Part shown: positions 6,976 to 13,682 of the stretch, piece by piece
Layout: the number at the start of each line of letters is the position of its first letter
How positions within the stretch are numbered: the stretch's first letter is position 1
Assembly: GCA_046704785.1 (NCBI GenBank)
Contig: JBJKRF010000054.1
Span: 1 to 18,388, forward strand
Direction: 5' to 3'
From: JBJKRF01 sp046704785
GTDB taxonomy: Bacteria > Chloroflexota > Anaerolineae > Anaerolineales > Villigracilaceae
DNA: 18,388 bases
The notes under the pieces: generated by a model
The model's input: only the letters and a program-made list of their open reading frames with translations
What the model was told of the DNA's origin: nothing
Databases searched by the model: none
Translations under genes and position numbers: made by a program

Positions 6976-8734
6976 ATAGTTGCTCCAGTTGATCGACCAA
7001 GTTACGCAAGACATCAAAACCACCTTGCCAGAAAGCTGCGCTGCGCATATCAACCCCGGCGGTGGTCAAGATATGTTCAGGGGAGTCCGAGCCCCCCGCT
7101 TCGAGCAAATGCAGGTAACGTGGGACGAACGTCTCGCCTTCAGCCTTGTACTGTTTATAGAGAGAAAGGACCAGTAACTGCCCGAACGCGTATGCATAGA
7201 CGTAAAACGGCGTGTGATAGATATGCGGGATGCTGACCCATTCCCAGCGAAACTCGTCGGCCACCTCCACTGAATCGCCGAATTGCTCATACAGGTTCTC
7301 CAGATAGGCCACGCAGAGTTCGTCCACCGAGACACCTTGCTGGACCATGGCATGTGCCTGATTCTCGAACAAAGCAAAATACGCCTGCCGCAGGATGGTT
7401 GCATAAGCGTCGTCCACCTGACGGAAGAGCATGTCGCGCCGCACAGACGGGTCCTGCTCGCCAGCCAGCAAATGGTCGATCAGGATCATCTCTCCAAAGG
7501 TGGAGGCGGTTTCGGCCAGCGGCAGCGTGGGCTCGTGAGTAAAGATGGTGTGCCGGTTGGACAGGACGCCGTGGACGGCGTGACCCATCTCGTGGGCCAA
7601 GGTAGCCACGTCTTCGGCATGGCCTTGATAATTGACCAGTACCCAGGGCGTCAGGCCCGGTTCCACCGTCCAGCAAAAAGCGCCGTCGCGCTTTCCCCTA
7701 CGGACCTGGCTGTCCACATGCCCCTGATCGAGAACCCGCCGCGCAAACTCACCGACATAAGCGTGGAAGTTGGTGTACGCATCCAGCACCATTTCCACAG
7801 CCTGATCGAAATCGTACGATTTCTCCGATTTGGAGACCGGCGCATAAATATCATAGCGACGCAGGCGTTCCATGCCCAACATGCGCGCCTTGATGCCGAA
7901 GAAACGCTGGAAAATCGACGCATTCTTACGCGAAACGTCGAGCAATGTTTCCACCACCTCATCGGGGATGGCGTTCGACAGGTTGCGCGCCGCAATCGGA
8001 CTGATGTAACTGCGCAGGCGCACATTCTCGTTATGCCAGTCGCGCACGATAGTCTGGTACATCTGCCCCAGCACAAGGCCTTGTTCACCATAGACGCGAT
8101 AGAGTTCGCGATAGGCACCTGCCCGCGCGTCCGGGTTGGCTTGGCGCACATAACTCATCAATTGTCCGCGCGTCAGTTTCTTCGTCTCCCCGTCAACTTC
8201 GAGAGAATAGCTATAATGATTGGTAATAGCATCATACAACGTGACCAAGGCCTCGCTGCCGGTCACGTTCTTTAAGTTGACAATCTGTTCTTCAGCCTCG
8301 CTCAGTGTGTGCGGGCGGAACAGGCGCATCTCTTCGAGGAAATAGTGGAAATCGCCGGTGACTTTCAACAAACGCTGCGCATTCACCTCGTCGAGGTCTT
8401 TCCACCACAGGCTGAAGAACAAAGTACGGTTTTCCATCTCGGCGGCAAACTGCTGCACGCGCGCGTTCAACGCCTGGGTCGTCTGGCTTTGCGTATCCGC
8501 CGCGAACGACAATCCTGAAAAACCGTACAGGCGTTGCATGCCACGAGCGATTTCTTCCAACTCACGCAGGATCATCATGAAGTGGCTTTCGGAAATGTCG
8601 GGGATCAGATCGGCGCGAAACTTTTCGAATTCGGCTAGGCACAGGTCAAGTTGTTTAAATCCCTCGTCCAGCTCCGGACTGTCGAGGGCAGGAAAAAGCT
8701 CTTTGAGACTCCACGGAGACTGTTTGAACGTCAT
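6974..8734 (-). CDS. M3-family zinc oligopeptidase (PepF-like oligoendopeptidase)
   Basis: 586 residues, normal for the M3B (PepF) branch. A cytoplasmic metallopeptidase that cuts short peptides, normally a late step of protein turnover. The zinc site is plain: TLAHEMGHAVHG with HEMGH at 381-385, followed by LPLAETASTFGE, whose E408 is the expected third zinc ligand. The N-terminal 370 residues are the helical half that closes over the substrate (WSLKELFPALDSPE at the start). C-terminal IPHIYHTPFYVYAYAFGQLL (about 510-540) is the family's conserved Tyr/His substrate-binding segment. There is no signal peptide. The ATG at 8734 has GCGAGG 7-8 bases upstream. It lies 97 bp downstream of the YchF-like gene on the same strand; co-transcription is possible but not shown. 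Confidence 0.93.
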   Translation of the reverse strand: MTFKQSPWSLKELFPALDSPELDEGFKQLDLCLAEFEKFRADLIPDISESHFMMILRELEEIARGMQRLYGFSGLSFAADTQSQTTQALNARVQQFAAEMENRTLFFSLWWKDLDEVNAQRLLKVTGDFHYFLEEMRLFRPHTLSEAEEQIVNLKNVTGSEALVTLYDAITNHYSYSLEVDGETKKLTRGQLMSYVRQANPDARAGAYRELYRVYGEQGLVLGQMYQTIVRDWHNENVRLRSYISPIAARNLSNAIPDEVVETLLDVSRKNASIFQRFFGIKARMLGMERLRRYDIYAPVSKSEKSYDFDQAVEMVLDAYTNFHAYVGEFARRVLDQGHVDSQVRRGKRDGAFCWTVEPGLTPWVLVNYQGHAEDVATLAHEMGHAVHGVLSNRHTIFTHEPTLPLAETASTFGEMILIDHLLAGEQDPSVRRDMLFRQVDDAYATILRQAYFALFENQAHAMVQQGVSVDELCVAYLENLYEQFGDSVEVADEFRWEWVSIPHIYHTPFYVYAYAFGQLLVLSLYKQYKAEGETFVPRYLHLLEAGGSDSPEHILTTAGVDMRSAAFWQGGFDVLRNLVDQLEQL

Positions 8735-8831
8735 GGTTGCCTCGCTTTTTTAGATGGTTCTTTGGGAACCGGTAAATGATGAAGTGAACTTAACCCGAAG
8801 AACCTTTTATTATGCCCATGATGGGTACAGA

Positions 8832-9884
8832 TTAGAGACTCGACCGGATATGCATGATATCACCGTCCTGGACGACGTAGTCCTTACCCTCCAGCCGCAA
8901 CCGCCCCTTGGCTTTGGCCTCGCTCATGCCCCCCAAGCTGACAAGCTCGTCATAAGCGACCACCTCCGCCCGGACGAAGCCATGCGCCAGGTCTGTATGG
9001 ATGGCGCCCGCCGCTTCGACGGCGCTTGCGCCACGATCGACGGTCCAGGCGCGCACCTCGTCCTCTCCGACGGTGAAGAAGGATTGCAAGTTGAGCAAGT
9101 CGTACGAGAGACGGATCATACGGTTCAAGGCCGGCTCCTCGATACCGTATTCTGACAGGAAGAGTTCGGCGTCCTCCGGCGGGAGCTGCGCAATTTCCAT
9201 CTCCAATTTAGCCGGTAAAGCCACCGACGGATGCTCCAGTTCAATGGCAGGCGCTTCCTGACTCTCGCCCAGGTTGAAAACCGTCAGAATGGGTTTCCGC
9301 GTCAACAAGCCAAAGCTGGACAGTTCGCGTTCGTCGTCGGCAGAATACGTTAGCTTACGCAATGGAATGTTCTCGTTGAGGGCTTCCTGCAGACGCGTAA
9401 ACAACGCAGTCTGGCGTTCGTTGATTGTCTTGTCAGTACCGCCCTTCTTCCGTTCTTCCAGCAGACGTTCCAACTTGCGTTCGACGGAAATCAAATCGTT
9501 CAGGAGCAGTTCGGAGAGCATCGCCTCGGTATCCCGCGCCGGGTCGATCGATCCGGCAGGGTGCGGGACGTTATCGTCGACGAAACAGCGCACAACGTGA
9601 ATGAAACCGTCCATCTGCGCCAAGGTGTTGAGCAGCGTCCCCGCGATTCCCTTGGAGGAACCTTCCAACCCGGCGATGTCGGCATACGTCACTTTGGCAT
9701 AGATCGTCTTCTTGGGGTTGAACATGCCGGAGAGCGTATCCACGCGCGGGTCGGGGACGTCCACCACGCCGGTATGGACTTCCATGCGCCCGGCAGAGAG
9801 GGTGGTGGGCGCGTTGCCATGTGTCAACGCATTGTACAATGTAGTTTTGCCCGATTGTGGCAGGCCGATAATGCCAAGTTTCAT
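8832..9884 (-). CDS. ychF: YchF/Obg-like P-loop ATPase
   Basis: 350 residues from ATG 9884. The frame stays open to 9959, but the upstream codons overlap the tRNA-Leu gene and its promoter, and MKLGIIGLPQSGKTT is the family's natural beginning. G1 P-loop GLPQSGKTT (7-15) differs from the usual GLPNVGKS/T; G3 is DIAGLEG (69-75); the G4-equivalent is FNLGE (203-207), matching the NxxE seen in YchF proteins that prefer ATP over GTP. A charged helical insert (130-170) and a C-terminal TGS/DUF933-like domain (about 265-350, SFFTVGEDEVRAWTV, ending DYVVQDGDIMHIR) complete the architecture. YchF/OLA1 proteins bind ribosomes and affect stress responses. The variant P-loop suggests a lineage-specific paralogue, so the symbol is a family label. 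Confidence 0.88.
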   Translation of the reverse strand: MKLGIIGLPQSGKTTLYNALTHGNAPTTLSAGRMEVHTGVVDVPDPRVDTLSGMFNPKKTIYAKVTYADIAGLEGSSKGIAGTLLNTLAQMDGFIHVVRCFVDDNVPHPAGSIDPARDTEAMLSELLLNDLISVERKLERLLEERKKGGTDKTINERQTALFTRLQEALNENIPLRKLTYSADDERELSSFGLLTRKPILTVFNLGESQEAPAIELEHPSVALPAKLEMEIAQLPPEDAELFLSEYGIEEPALNRMIRLSYDLLNLQSFFTVGEDEVRAWTVDRGASAVEAAGAIHTDLAHGFVRAEVVAYDELVSLGGMSEAKAKGRLRLEGKDYVVQDGDIMHIRSSL

Positions 9885-9885
9885 C

Positions 9886-9914
9886 TTGACCTTCGATAAT
9901 GGAATGGGTATACT
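9886..9914 (+). promoter_or_regulatory. Sigma70-type promoter of tRNA-Leu
   Basis: TTGACC (9886-9891) and TATACT (9909-9914) are separated by exactly 17 bases and end 15 bases before the mature tRNA, which is textbook placement. Five of six bases match consensus in each box. The -35 box begins two bases beyond the start codon of the divergent YchF-like gene, so it occupies that gene's ribosome-binding region. Confidence 0.8.
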
Positions 9915-9929
9915 CTGGACGTACACTTT

Positions 9930-10011
9930 GCCGAAGTGGCGGAACTGGCAGACGCGCACGACTCAAAATCGTGTTCCGTAAGGAGTGAGGGTTCGATTCC
10001 CTCCTTCGGCA
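9930..10011 (+). tRNA. tRNA-Leu (anticodon CAA)
   Basis: Acceptor stem GCCGAAG (9930-9936) pairs with CTTCGGC (10004-10010), with discriminator A at 10011. The anticodon arm is CACGA-CTCAAAA-TCGTG, giving anticodon CAA (reads TTG, leucine). The T arm is GAGGG-TTCGATT-CCCTC. The variable arm is long (GTTCCGTAAGGAGT region), as expected of a class II leucine tRNA. The total of 82 nt is normal. CCA is not encoded (CACA follows), so the 3' end must be added by nucleotidyltransferase. It is a single tRNA with its own promoter and terminator. Confidence 0.96.
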
Positions 10012-10049
10012 CAAAAGATTATACCAAAGGGTATGATTGGTTTATGAAT

Positions 10050-10077
10050 GCTCACCCTGATGCGGGTGGGCGTTTTT
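10050..10077 (+). terminator. Intrinsic terminator after tRNA-Leu
   Basis: GCTCACCC (10050-10057), six-base loop TGATGC, GGGTGGGC (10064-10071; one G-T pair), then GTTTTT. A classical rho-independent terminator 39 bases past the tRNA 3' end. Confidence 0.85.
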
Positions 10078-10102
10078 GTATGTACTGGTTCTTTGGGATC
10101 GT

Positions 10103-10119
10103 GAGGCTGGAGGAGCCTC
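10103..10119. repeat. Small inverted repeat
   Basis: GAGGCT (10103-10108) and AGCCTC (10114-10119) form a 6-bp stem with a five-base loop. It is the middle of three hairpins between the tRNA and the zf-HC2 gene. Confidence 0.45.
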
Positions 10120-10137
10120 TCTGCGCAGGGATAGCAC

Positions 10138-10171
10138 ACGGGGTGAATGGCATGAAAGCCATCCACCCCGT
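10138..10171 (-). terminator. Long near-perfect hairpin downstream of the zf-HC2 gene
   Basis: ACGGGGTG (10138-10145) and CACCCCGT (10164-10171) flank an A/C mismatch and an inner ATGGC-ATGAAA-GCCAT hairpin: 13 paired bases of 14. It lies 42 bases past the stop of the minus-strand zf-HC2 gene and 60 bases past the tRNA terminator. There is no T-tract; it could end transcripts from the right or be a stable mRNA 3' end. Confidence 0.45.
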
Positions 10172-10212
10172 ATACTGGAGTAATTCACGAACTCGACCGT
10201 TTCGAGAGATAA

Positions 10213-10791
10213 TTAAATTTTTTTGGCAAGCCTATTTGCGCGAGGGAGAATTCCCCTGCTCCGTTTGGGCGCTACCGGTCTACCGGCGTAGCTGGGACTG
10301 TGAGTGCTCACCTCTACCGGGTTCAAACGACGGACCAGGCGTGAAAGCGTATCCCACGATCTCGACCCGCACGAACGCGTTGCACCGGCATAGGGACGCG
10401 CGTTTGCCATGGTCAACGACTGTCTCACACGTATCACATAATTTGCAGGTTCGTTGCGCGAACGGCTCATCCGCTCTGGGCGAATGCGTTCTTCCTTAAC
10501 CGCTTTGCGCAACTGGTCCTTTCTTCTTTCTCGCCATTTTAGACGCCCAGATAAGGTACCTGCCACACCTCTCTTTTGTGAGCCGGCTGCAATGGCCTGT
10601 TTTAAGACATCCGGAGGTGGAGCGACCGTCTGATCCCTCGCCGTCACGTCCATGAACATGGACAAACGGCCAACCTTTTCGACACACACTTCACAAGGGC
10701 GCGAAAGATGCCGCTCGATTCTTGCCTGTTCAGCCTCCGGGAGTCGATTCTCGACATAGTCTAATAAGGTTTCGTACATTGGATGCACCAT
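10213..10791 (-). CDS. Orphan zf-HC2 (anti-sigma-like) small protein with basic tail
   Basis: 192 residues. The first ~75 look like the zinc-binding anti-sigma (zf-HC2) domain: PMYETLLDYVENRLPEAEQARIERHLSRPCEVC, with His and two Cys as H-x4-C-x2-C, then VTARDQTVAPPPDVLKQAI, common in Chloroflexi proteins of this type. In complete anti-sigma factors this domain binds an ECF sigma factor and is followed by a membrane helix or a sensor domain. Here residues 80-192 have no helix or recognisable domain and are strongly Arg/Lys/Ser-rich, suggesting a frameshift or decay after about residue 78. No sigma gene lies upstream. The ATG at 10791 has only a weak AGG before it; ATG 10779 is an alternative. 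The N-terminal call is moderately sure; the tail may not be real. Confidence 0.6.
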   Translation of the reverse strand: MVHPMYETLLDYVENRLPEAEQARIERHLSRPCEVCVEKVGRLSMFMDVTARDQTVAPPPDVLKQAIAAGSQKRGVAGTLSGRLKWRERRKDQLRKAVKEERIRPERMSRSRNEPANYVIRVRQSLTMANARPYAGATRSCGSRSWDTLSRLVRRLNPVEVSTHSPSYAGRPVAPKRSRGILPRANRLAKKI

Positions 10792-11195
10792 AAGACCTGG
10801 CTTTCCGTGAAATCTTCACACGGTCTAGATCGGGGTATCGGTTCCGTTGTAGGAGGCTAATCATATAAGACTAAGACGCCACCGTGTGCACAGTAAACCG
10901 ATCAACCAAGGATATTCAGAAAAAACCAGCTTAGGACCTTTCTTCCAAGTTTATTGTCGGAAAAGCGATAGGACTAATATTCACTTTACTCACTCCGACA
11001 CAATTTGTCACTGTTAAAAATACCGGTTTTTCAATAAGCTGGCAGTTGGTAGTATATCCTTTCGAAGCGGCGCATTCTCGAAATTTAGGTTAACTTTGAG
11101 TTATAGCTATATTAAATTCAAGTTATGCGGGAGGCCCCTGAACAAGGTCAGGGACCTCCCGCTGTTGTTTGAGAATCACGAATGTAGGATGTCTT
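10792..11195. other. Intergenic region between response regulator and zf-HC2 genes
   Basis: 404 bp with no supportable gene in six frames. It holds the upstream region of the minus-strand zf-HC2 gene (no convincing promoter), an AT-rich stretch with AAAAATACCGGTTTTT near 11015-11030, and the strong hairpin at 11127-11162. No ECF sigma factor or fragment of one was found here, which was specifically looked for. Confidence 0.55.
11127..11162 (-). terminator. Stem-loop downstream of response regulator, probable terminator
   Basis: GCGGGAGG (11127-11134) pairs with CCTCCCGC (11155-11162). After one C/A mismatch CCCTGA (11136-11141) pairs with TCAGGG (11148-11153), loop ACAAGG: 14 pairs in all. 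It starts 34 bases past the stop codon of the minus-strand regulator. The T-run is weak on both strands. Confidence 0.6.
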
Positions 11196-11855
11196 TTACT
11201 GATCTTCGGGAAAATATTTATGGAACCAGGCGATCACTTCCTGACGAGAATTCAAACCCAACTTTCCCAGGAGGTTGTTCACGTGATAAGCCACTGTCCT
11301 CAAAGAAATGCCAAGCGTCTCAGCAATCGTCTTGTTGTCGAGGCCTTTCACCAGCAACTTGAGGATTTCGCGTTCACGCTCAGTCAGGCTATTCCACTTT
11401 TCACCTGCTTCTTCATGCCAACGACGCACCCTGGCAAATTGCTCTTCCGTAAACAGGCTCTCGCCCCGGGCCGCAAGGCGGATGGAAGCGATGAGGGTTT
11501 TGGCCCGCTCGTTTTTAGACAAATACCCCGCGGCCCCTGCTTCCATCATAAGGGTCAGATAAACATCACGGTCATGCCCCGTCAAGACGAGTGTGGTTGT
11601 CTCGGGGTAATTGGTACGCACCCATTTCTCGATCTCGGCTGGCGACACGCCCGGCATGATCAAGTCGAGCAACAAGATATCGGGGCGAAACTTCGCTACC
11701 AATTCTTTCGCAGCGCTACCGCTATCCGCCTCACCGACAACTTGCATGTCAGGCGCTTGTTCTAAGATGGATCGCACACCCGCCCGTGCCAGGGGGTGAT
11801 CGTCTACAATAAGGATTGTGATACGTTGTGGCTGTGATGTGGGCATCTTTGACAT
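11196..11855 (-). CDS. NarL/FixJ-family response regulator (REC + LuxR-type HTH)
   Basis: 219 residues. Receiver domain about 11-130: acidic pair DD (18-19), phosphoacceptor D64 in LLLDLIMPG, T92 in LVLTGHD and K114 in YLSKNE, so all phosphorylation-site residues are present. The C-terminal LuxR/GerE helix-turn-helix spans about 157-210 (LTEREREILKLLVKGLDNKTIAETLGISLRTVAYHVNNLLGKLG). It should be a phosphorylation-controlled DNA-binding regulator acting as a dimer. AGGAG lies 8 bases before the ATG at 11855, supporting this start over the internal ATG at 11846. No histidine kinase is encoded beside it; the next gene on each side is unrelated or on the other strand, so it is an orphan regulator with an unknown signal. 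A hairpin at 11127-11162 probably ends its transcript. Confidence 0.93.
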   Translation of the reverse strand: MSKMPTSQPQRITILIVDDHPLARAGVRSILEQAPDMQVVGEADSGSAAKELVAKFRPDILLLDLIMPGVSPAEIEKWVRTNYPETTTLVLTGHDRDVYLTLMMEAGAAGYLSKNERAKTLIASIRLAARGESLFTEEQFARVRRWHEEAGEKWNSLTEREREILKLLVKGLDNKTIAETLGISLRTVAYHVNNLLGKLGLNSRQEVIAWFHKYFPEDQ

Positions 11856-11863
11856 TTAGATTT

Positions 11864-11875
11864 CTCCTACAGGAG
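11864..11875 (-). promoter_or_regulatory. Ribosome-binding site inside a palindrome (response regulator)
   Basis: On the minus strand CTCCTGTAGGAG is a self-complementary 12-mer whose right arm, AGGAG, is the ribosome site 8 bases before the regulator's ATG. Folding would hide the site with a 4-bp stem and TGTA loop; alternatively it is a protein-binding palindrome. Confidence 0.4.
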
Positions 11876-12099
11876 TACACCCTCGAGTTAAGAAATAATG
11901 GATAAGTAAAAAAGCGGTTTCCTTTTCTGAAAAGAGGAGAGGACGAGGCTCGGAAATACATGATTCGCATGCCCCGTTTGGTTGCCCGGCGCAAGCCACG
12001 GAATAGAATGGTCGTCGCGCCCAGAAAACACATAAACGAGTCGCGCAAAGTTCGCTCTCAAAGCGGCACGATCAACTGGTGAAAATGGGGGCAAAAATC

Positions 12100-12117
12100 G
12101 TTCTCGTCACTGAGAAC
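12100..12117. promoter_or_regulatory. Inverted repeat, possible operator
   Basis: GTTCTC and GAGAAC are perfect 6-bp arms around GTCACT, in the middle of the divergent regulator/glgC region and about 240 bases before glgC. LuxR-type regulators bind short inverted repeats, so it is a candidate site for the adjacent regulator, by position only. Confidence 0.3.
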
Positions 12118-12196
12118 AGCAGGATTGTTAACGCTCTGGCAGCAACAAAAGTGTAGAGTATTACCAGATTCTAACCTCTTATGAGAGAGTTGCTTA

Positions 12197-12202
12197 TATA
12201 AT
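12197..12202 (+). promoter_or_regulatory. Candidate -10 box upstream of glgC
   Basis: A perfect TATAAT in AT-rich DNA 155 bases before the glgC ATG. The sequence 17 bases upstream does not resemble TTGACA, so it would need an activator or be fortuitous. Confidence 0.3.
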
Positions 12203-12356
12203 ACATTAAACGTGACAAGAAATGACCTGGAATTTCAGGTGCATTTTAAAACCAGAATCGGTTCGTTTTCGATACCCAGGCGTCACCATAGCAGGCGGAT
12301 TGTTCTTTCCCTACTATGTAAATCTGAGCAGGTTTATTATTTTATAGGAGATACAC

Positions 12357-13616
12357 ATGCCTTCCCTTGAAGATATTCTGGCCGTCATTTTGGGGGGTGG
12401 TCGCGGAACGCGGCTCTATCCCTTGACCAAGTTGCGCGCAAAACCAGCCGTGCCGATTGCAGGTAAATATCGCCTGATCGACATTCCAATAAGTAATTGC
12501 ATCAATTCCCGTATTTACCGCATTGCGGTTCTGACCCAGTTCCACTCTGTTTCCCTTAACCGCCATATTACGCGCACGTACCATTTCGACACCTTTCACA
12601 CCGGCTGGGTTCAGATTCTGGCTGCAGAACAGACCCTACAGTCGGAGGACTGGTATCAGGGCACAGCAGACGCCGTCCGCAAACAAATCCGTGAAATCAT
12701 TGCCTCCGGCGCCACCTATGTCTTAATTTTGGCGGGCGATCATCTCTATCGCATGGATTATGCCGCCATGGCGCAGTACCACTGGGAGCACGACGCCGAC
12801 GTGACCGTTGGCGTGCAGCCGGTGGCCAAAGGCGAGGCCCCGCGCTTCGGTATTCTCAAACGGGACGAAGATGGGCGCATCAGCGCTTTTGTGGAAAAAC
12901 CCAAGGACGCTACCGTACAGGCGCAGTTCGTCAGCCGCGACGATCCGAAGCGCCCCTTCCTGGGTTCGATGGGAATCTATATGTTCCGAACCGGCGTCCT
13001 GCTCGACCTGCTTAACAACTTCCCCGATCACGACGATTTCGGACATGACGTCATCCCTAACGCCATCCGCTCGCAAAAAGTATACGGCTACGAGTTCGAA
13101 GGGTATTGGCAAGACATCGGCACCATCCGCTCGTTCTACGAGACCAACTTGGAATTGACCACGCCGCAGGCGCCCTTCAGCTTCTTCGACGCGGAGCAAC
13201 CGATCTATACCAACCCGCGCGTGCTGCCCGGCTCATCCGTCATCGACAGCCGCCTGCGCAATGTGCTGATTTCGGAGGGATGTTTGGTCGAGAAGGCGGA
13301 CATCGCCCATTCGGTGGTGGGCATCCGCAGCCAGATCGGTCCCGGCTCGAAGGTCAAAGACACCATCTTAATGGGCGCCGATTACTACGATACCGAGTCT
13401 TACCAGCGCAGCGAGATTCCGCTGGGTGTTGGGCCGAATTGCTATATCGAAGGCGCGATTCTCGACAAAAATGTGCGCATCGGCGAAGGCGTGGTGATCA
13501 AGCCGTTCCCGTATGGTACGGAGATCGACGCCGGCACATGGGTCGTACAAGACGGGATCGTCGTCATCCCCAAAGACACGACCTTGCGCCCTGGTACGAA
13601 GATCGAACCCGAATAG
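12357..13616 (+). CDS. glgC: Glucose-1-phosphate adenylyltransferase (ADP-glucose pyrophosphorylase)
   Basis: 419 residues, the usual GlgC length. It makes ADP-glucose and pyrophosphate from ATP and glucose-1-phosphate, the committed step of bacterial glycogen synthesis, as a cytoplasmic tetramer. Motifs: nucleotide-binding GGGRGTRLYPLT (13-24), KPAVPIAGKYRLIDIPISNC (29-48), WYQGTADAVRK (99-109), catalytic AGDHLYRMDY (126-135; the Asp in GDH), and FVEKPKD (178-184) for glucose-1-phosphate. From about residue 290 come hexapeptide-like repeats of the left-handed beta-helix that carries allosteric sites (SVIDSRLRNVLISEGCLV, NVRIGEGVVI). TAGGAG ends 6 bases before the ATG at 12357. No other glg gene is in the window. 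The next gene, TerC-like, begins 66 bp downstream on the same strand. Confidence 0.97.
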   Translation: MPSLEDILAVILGGGRGTRLYPLTKLRAKPAVPIAGKYRLIDIPISNCINSRIYRIAVLTQFHSVSLNRHITRTYHFDTFHTGWVQILAAEQTLQSEDWYQGTADAVRKQIREIIASGATYVLILAGDHLYRMDYAAMAQYHWEHDADVTVGVQPVAKGEAPRFGILKRDEDGRISAFVEKPKDATVQAQFVSRDDPKRPFLGSMGIYMFRTGVLLDLLNNFPDHDDFGHDVIPNAIRSQKVYGYEFEGYWQDIGTIRSFYETNLELTTPQAPFSFFDAEQPIYTNPRVLPGSSVIDSRLRNVLISEGCLVEKADIAHSVVGIRSQIGPGSKVKDTILMGADYYDTESYQRSEIPLGVGPNCYIEGAILDKNVRIGEGVVIKPFPYGTEIDAGTWVVQDGIVVIPKDTTLRPGTKIEPE

Positions 13617-13627
13617 TATCAATCGCA

Positions 13628-13650
13628 CGCCTGTCCGTTTTCCACAGGCG
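13628..13650 (+). repeat. Small stem-loop between glgC and the TerC-family gene
   Basis: CGCCTGT (13628-13634) and ACAGGCG (13644-13650) form a perfect 7-bp stem with a nine-base loop in the 66-bp gap. There is no T-tract, so it is more like an intercistronic hairpin than a terminator. Confidence 0.4.
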
Positions 13651-13682
13651 ACATCCGTCCGCCTGGCGAACCCGGAGTGAGC

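Larger units (their letters stand above)
11856..12356. other. 501-bp divergent intergenic region between response regulator and glgC
   Basis: No gene I can support; two overlapping minus-strand frames (11749-12048, 11888-12094) look random. The region must carry divergent promoters. TATAAT at 12197-12202 is a perfect -10 for the plus strand but lacks a good -35. Inverted repeats: CTCCT-AC-AGGAG (11864-11875) at the regulator's ribosome site, GTTCTC-GTCACT-GAGAAC (12100-12117), and ACCTG-GAATTT-CAGGT near 12226-12241. It matched no RNase P, SRP, tmRNA or 6S signature I know. Confidence 0.5.

Noticed and set aside
7283..8275. 330-codon plus-strand frame
   Set aside because: Antisense to the M3 peptidase gene, whose HEMGH motif and full length are convincing; the plus translation has no family resemblance.
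9885..9959. N-terminal extension of the YchF-like protein to 375 residues
   Set aside because: The extra 25 codons overlap the tRNA-Leu gene and its promoter, and the family begins at MKLGIIGLP.
9936..10499. 187-codon plus-strand frame starting inside the tRNA gene
   Set aside because: It reads through the tRNA, its terminator and antisense of the zf-HC2 gene; no motif, no ribosome site.
11749..12094. Two overlapping minus-strand frames of 99 and 68 codons in the regulator/glgC gap
   Set aside because: Different frames over the same bases, no ribosome site, no recognisable motif, one overlapping the start of the regulator.
11856..12356. Housekeeping structured RNA (RNase P, SRP, tmRNA, 6S) in the long gap
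   Set aside because: None of the conserved core sequences of these RNAs was found on either strand.
13677..13682. GTG start two codons upstream for the TerC-family protein
   Set aside because: It would overlap the GGAG ribosome site that is ideally spaced for ATG 13683.
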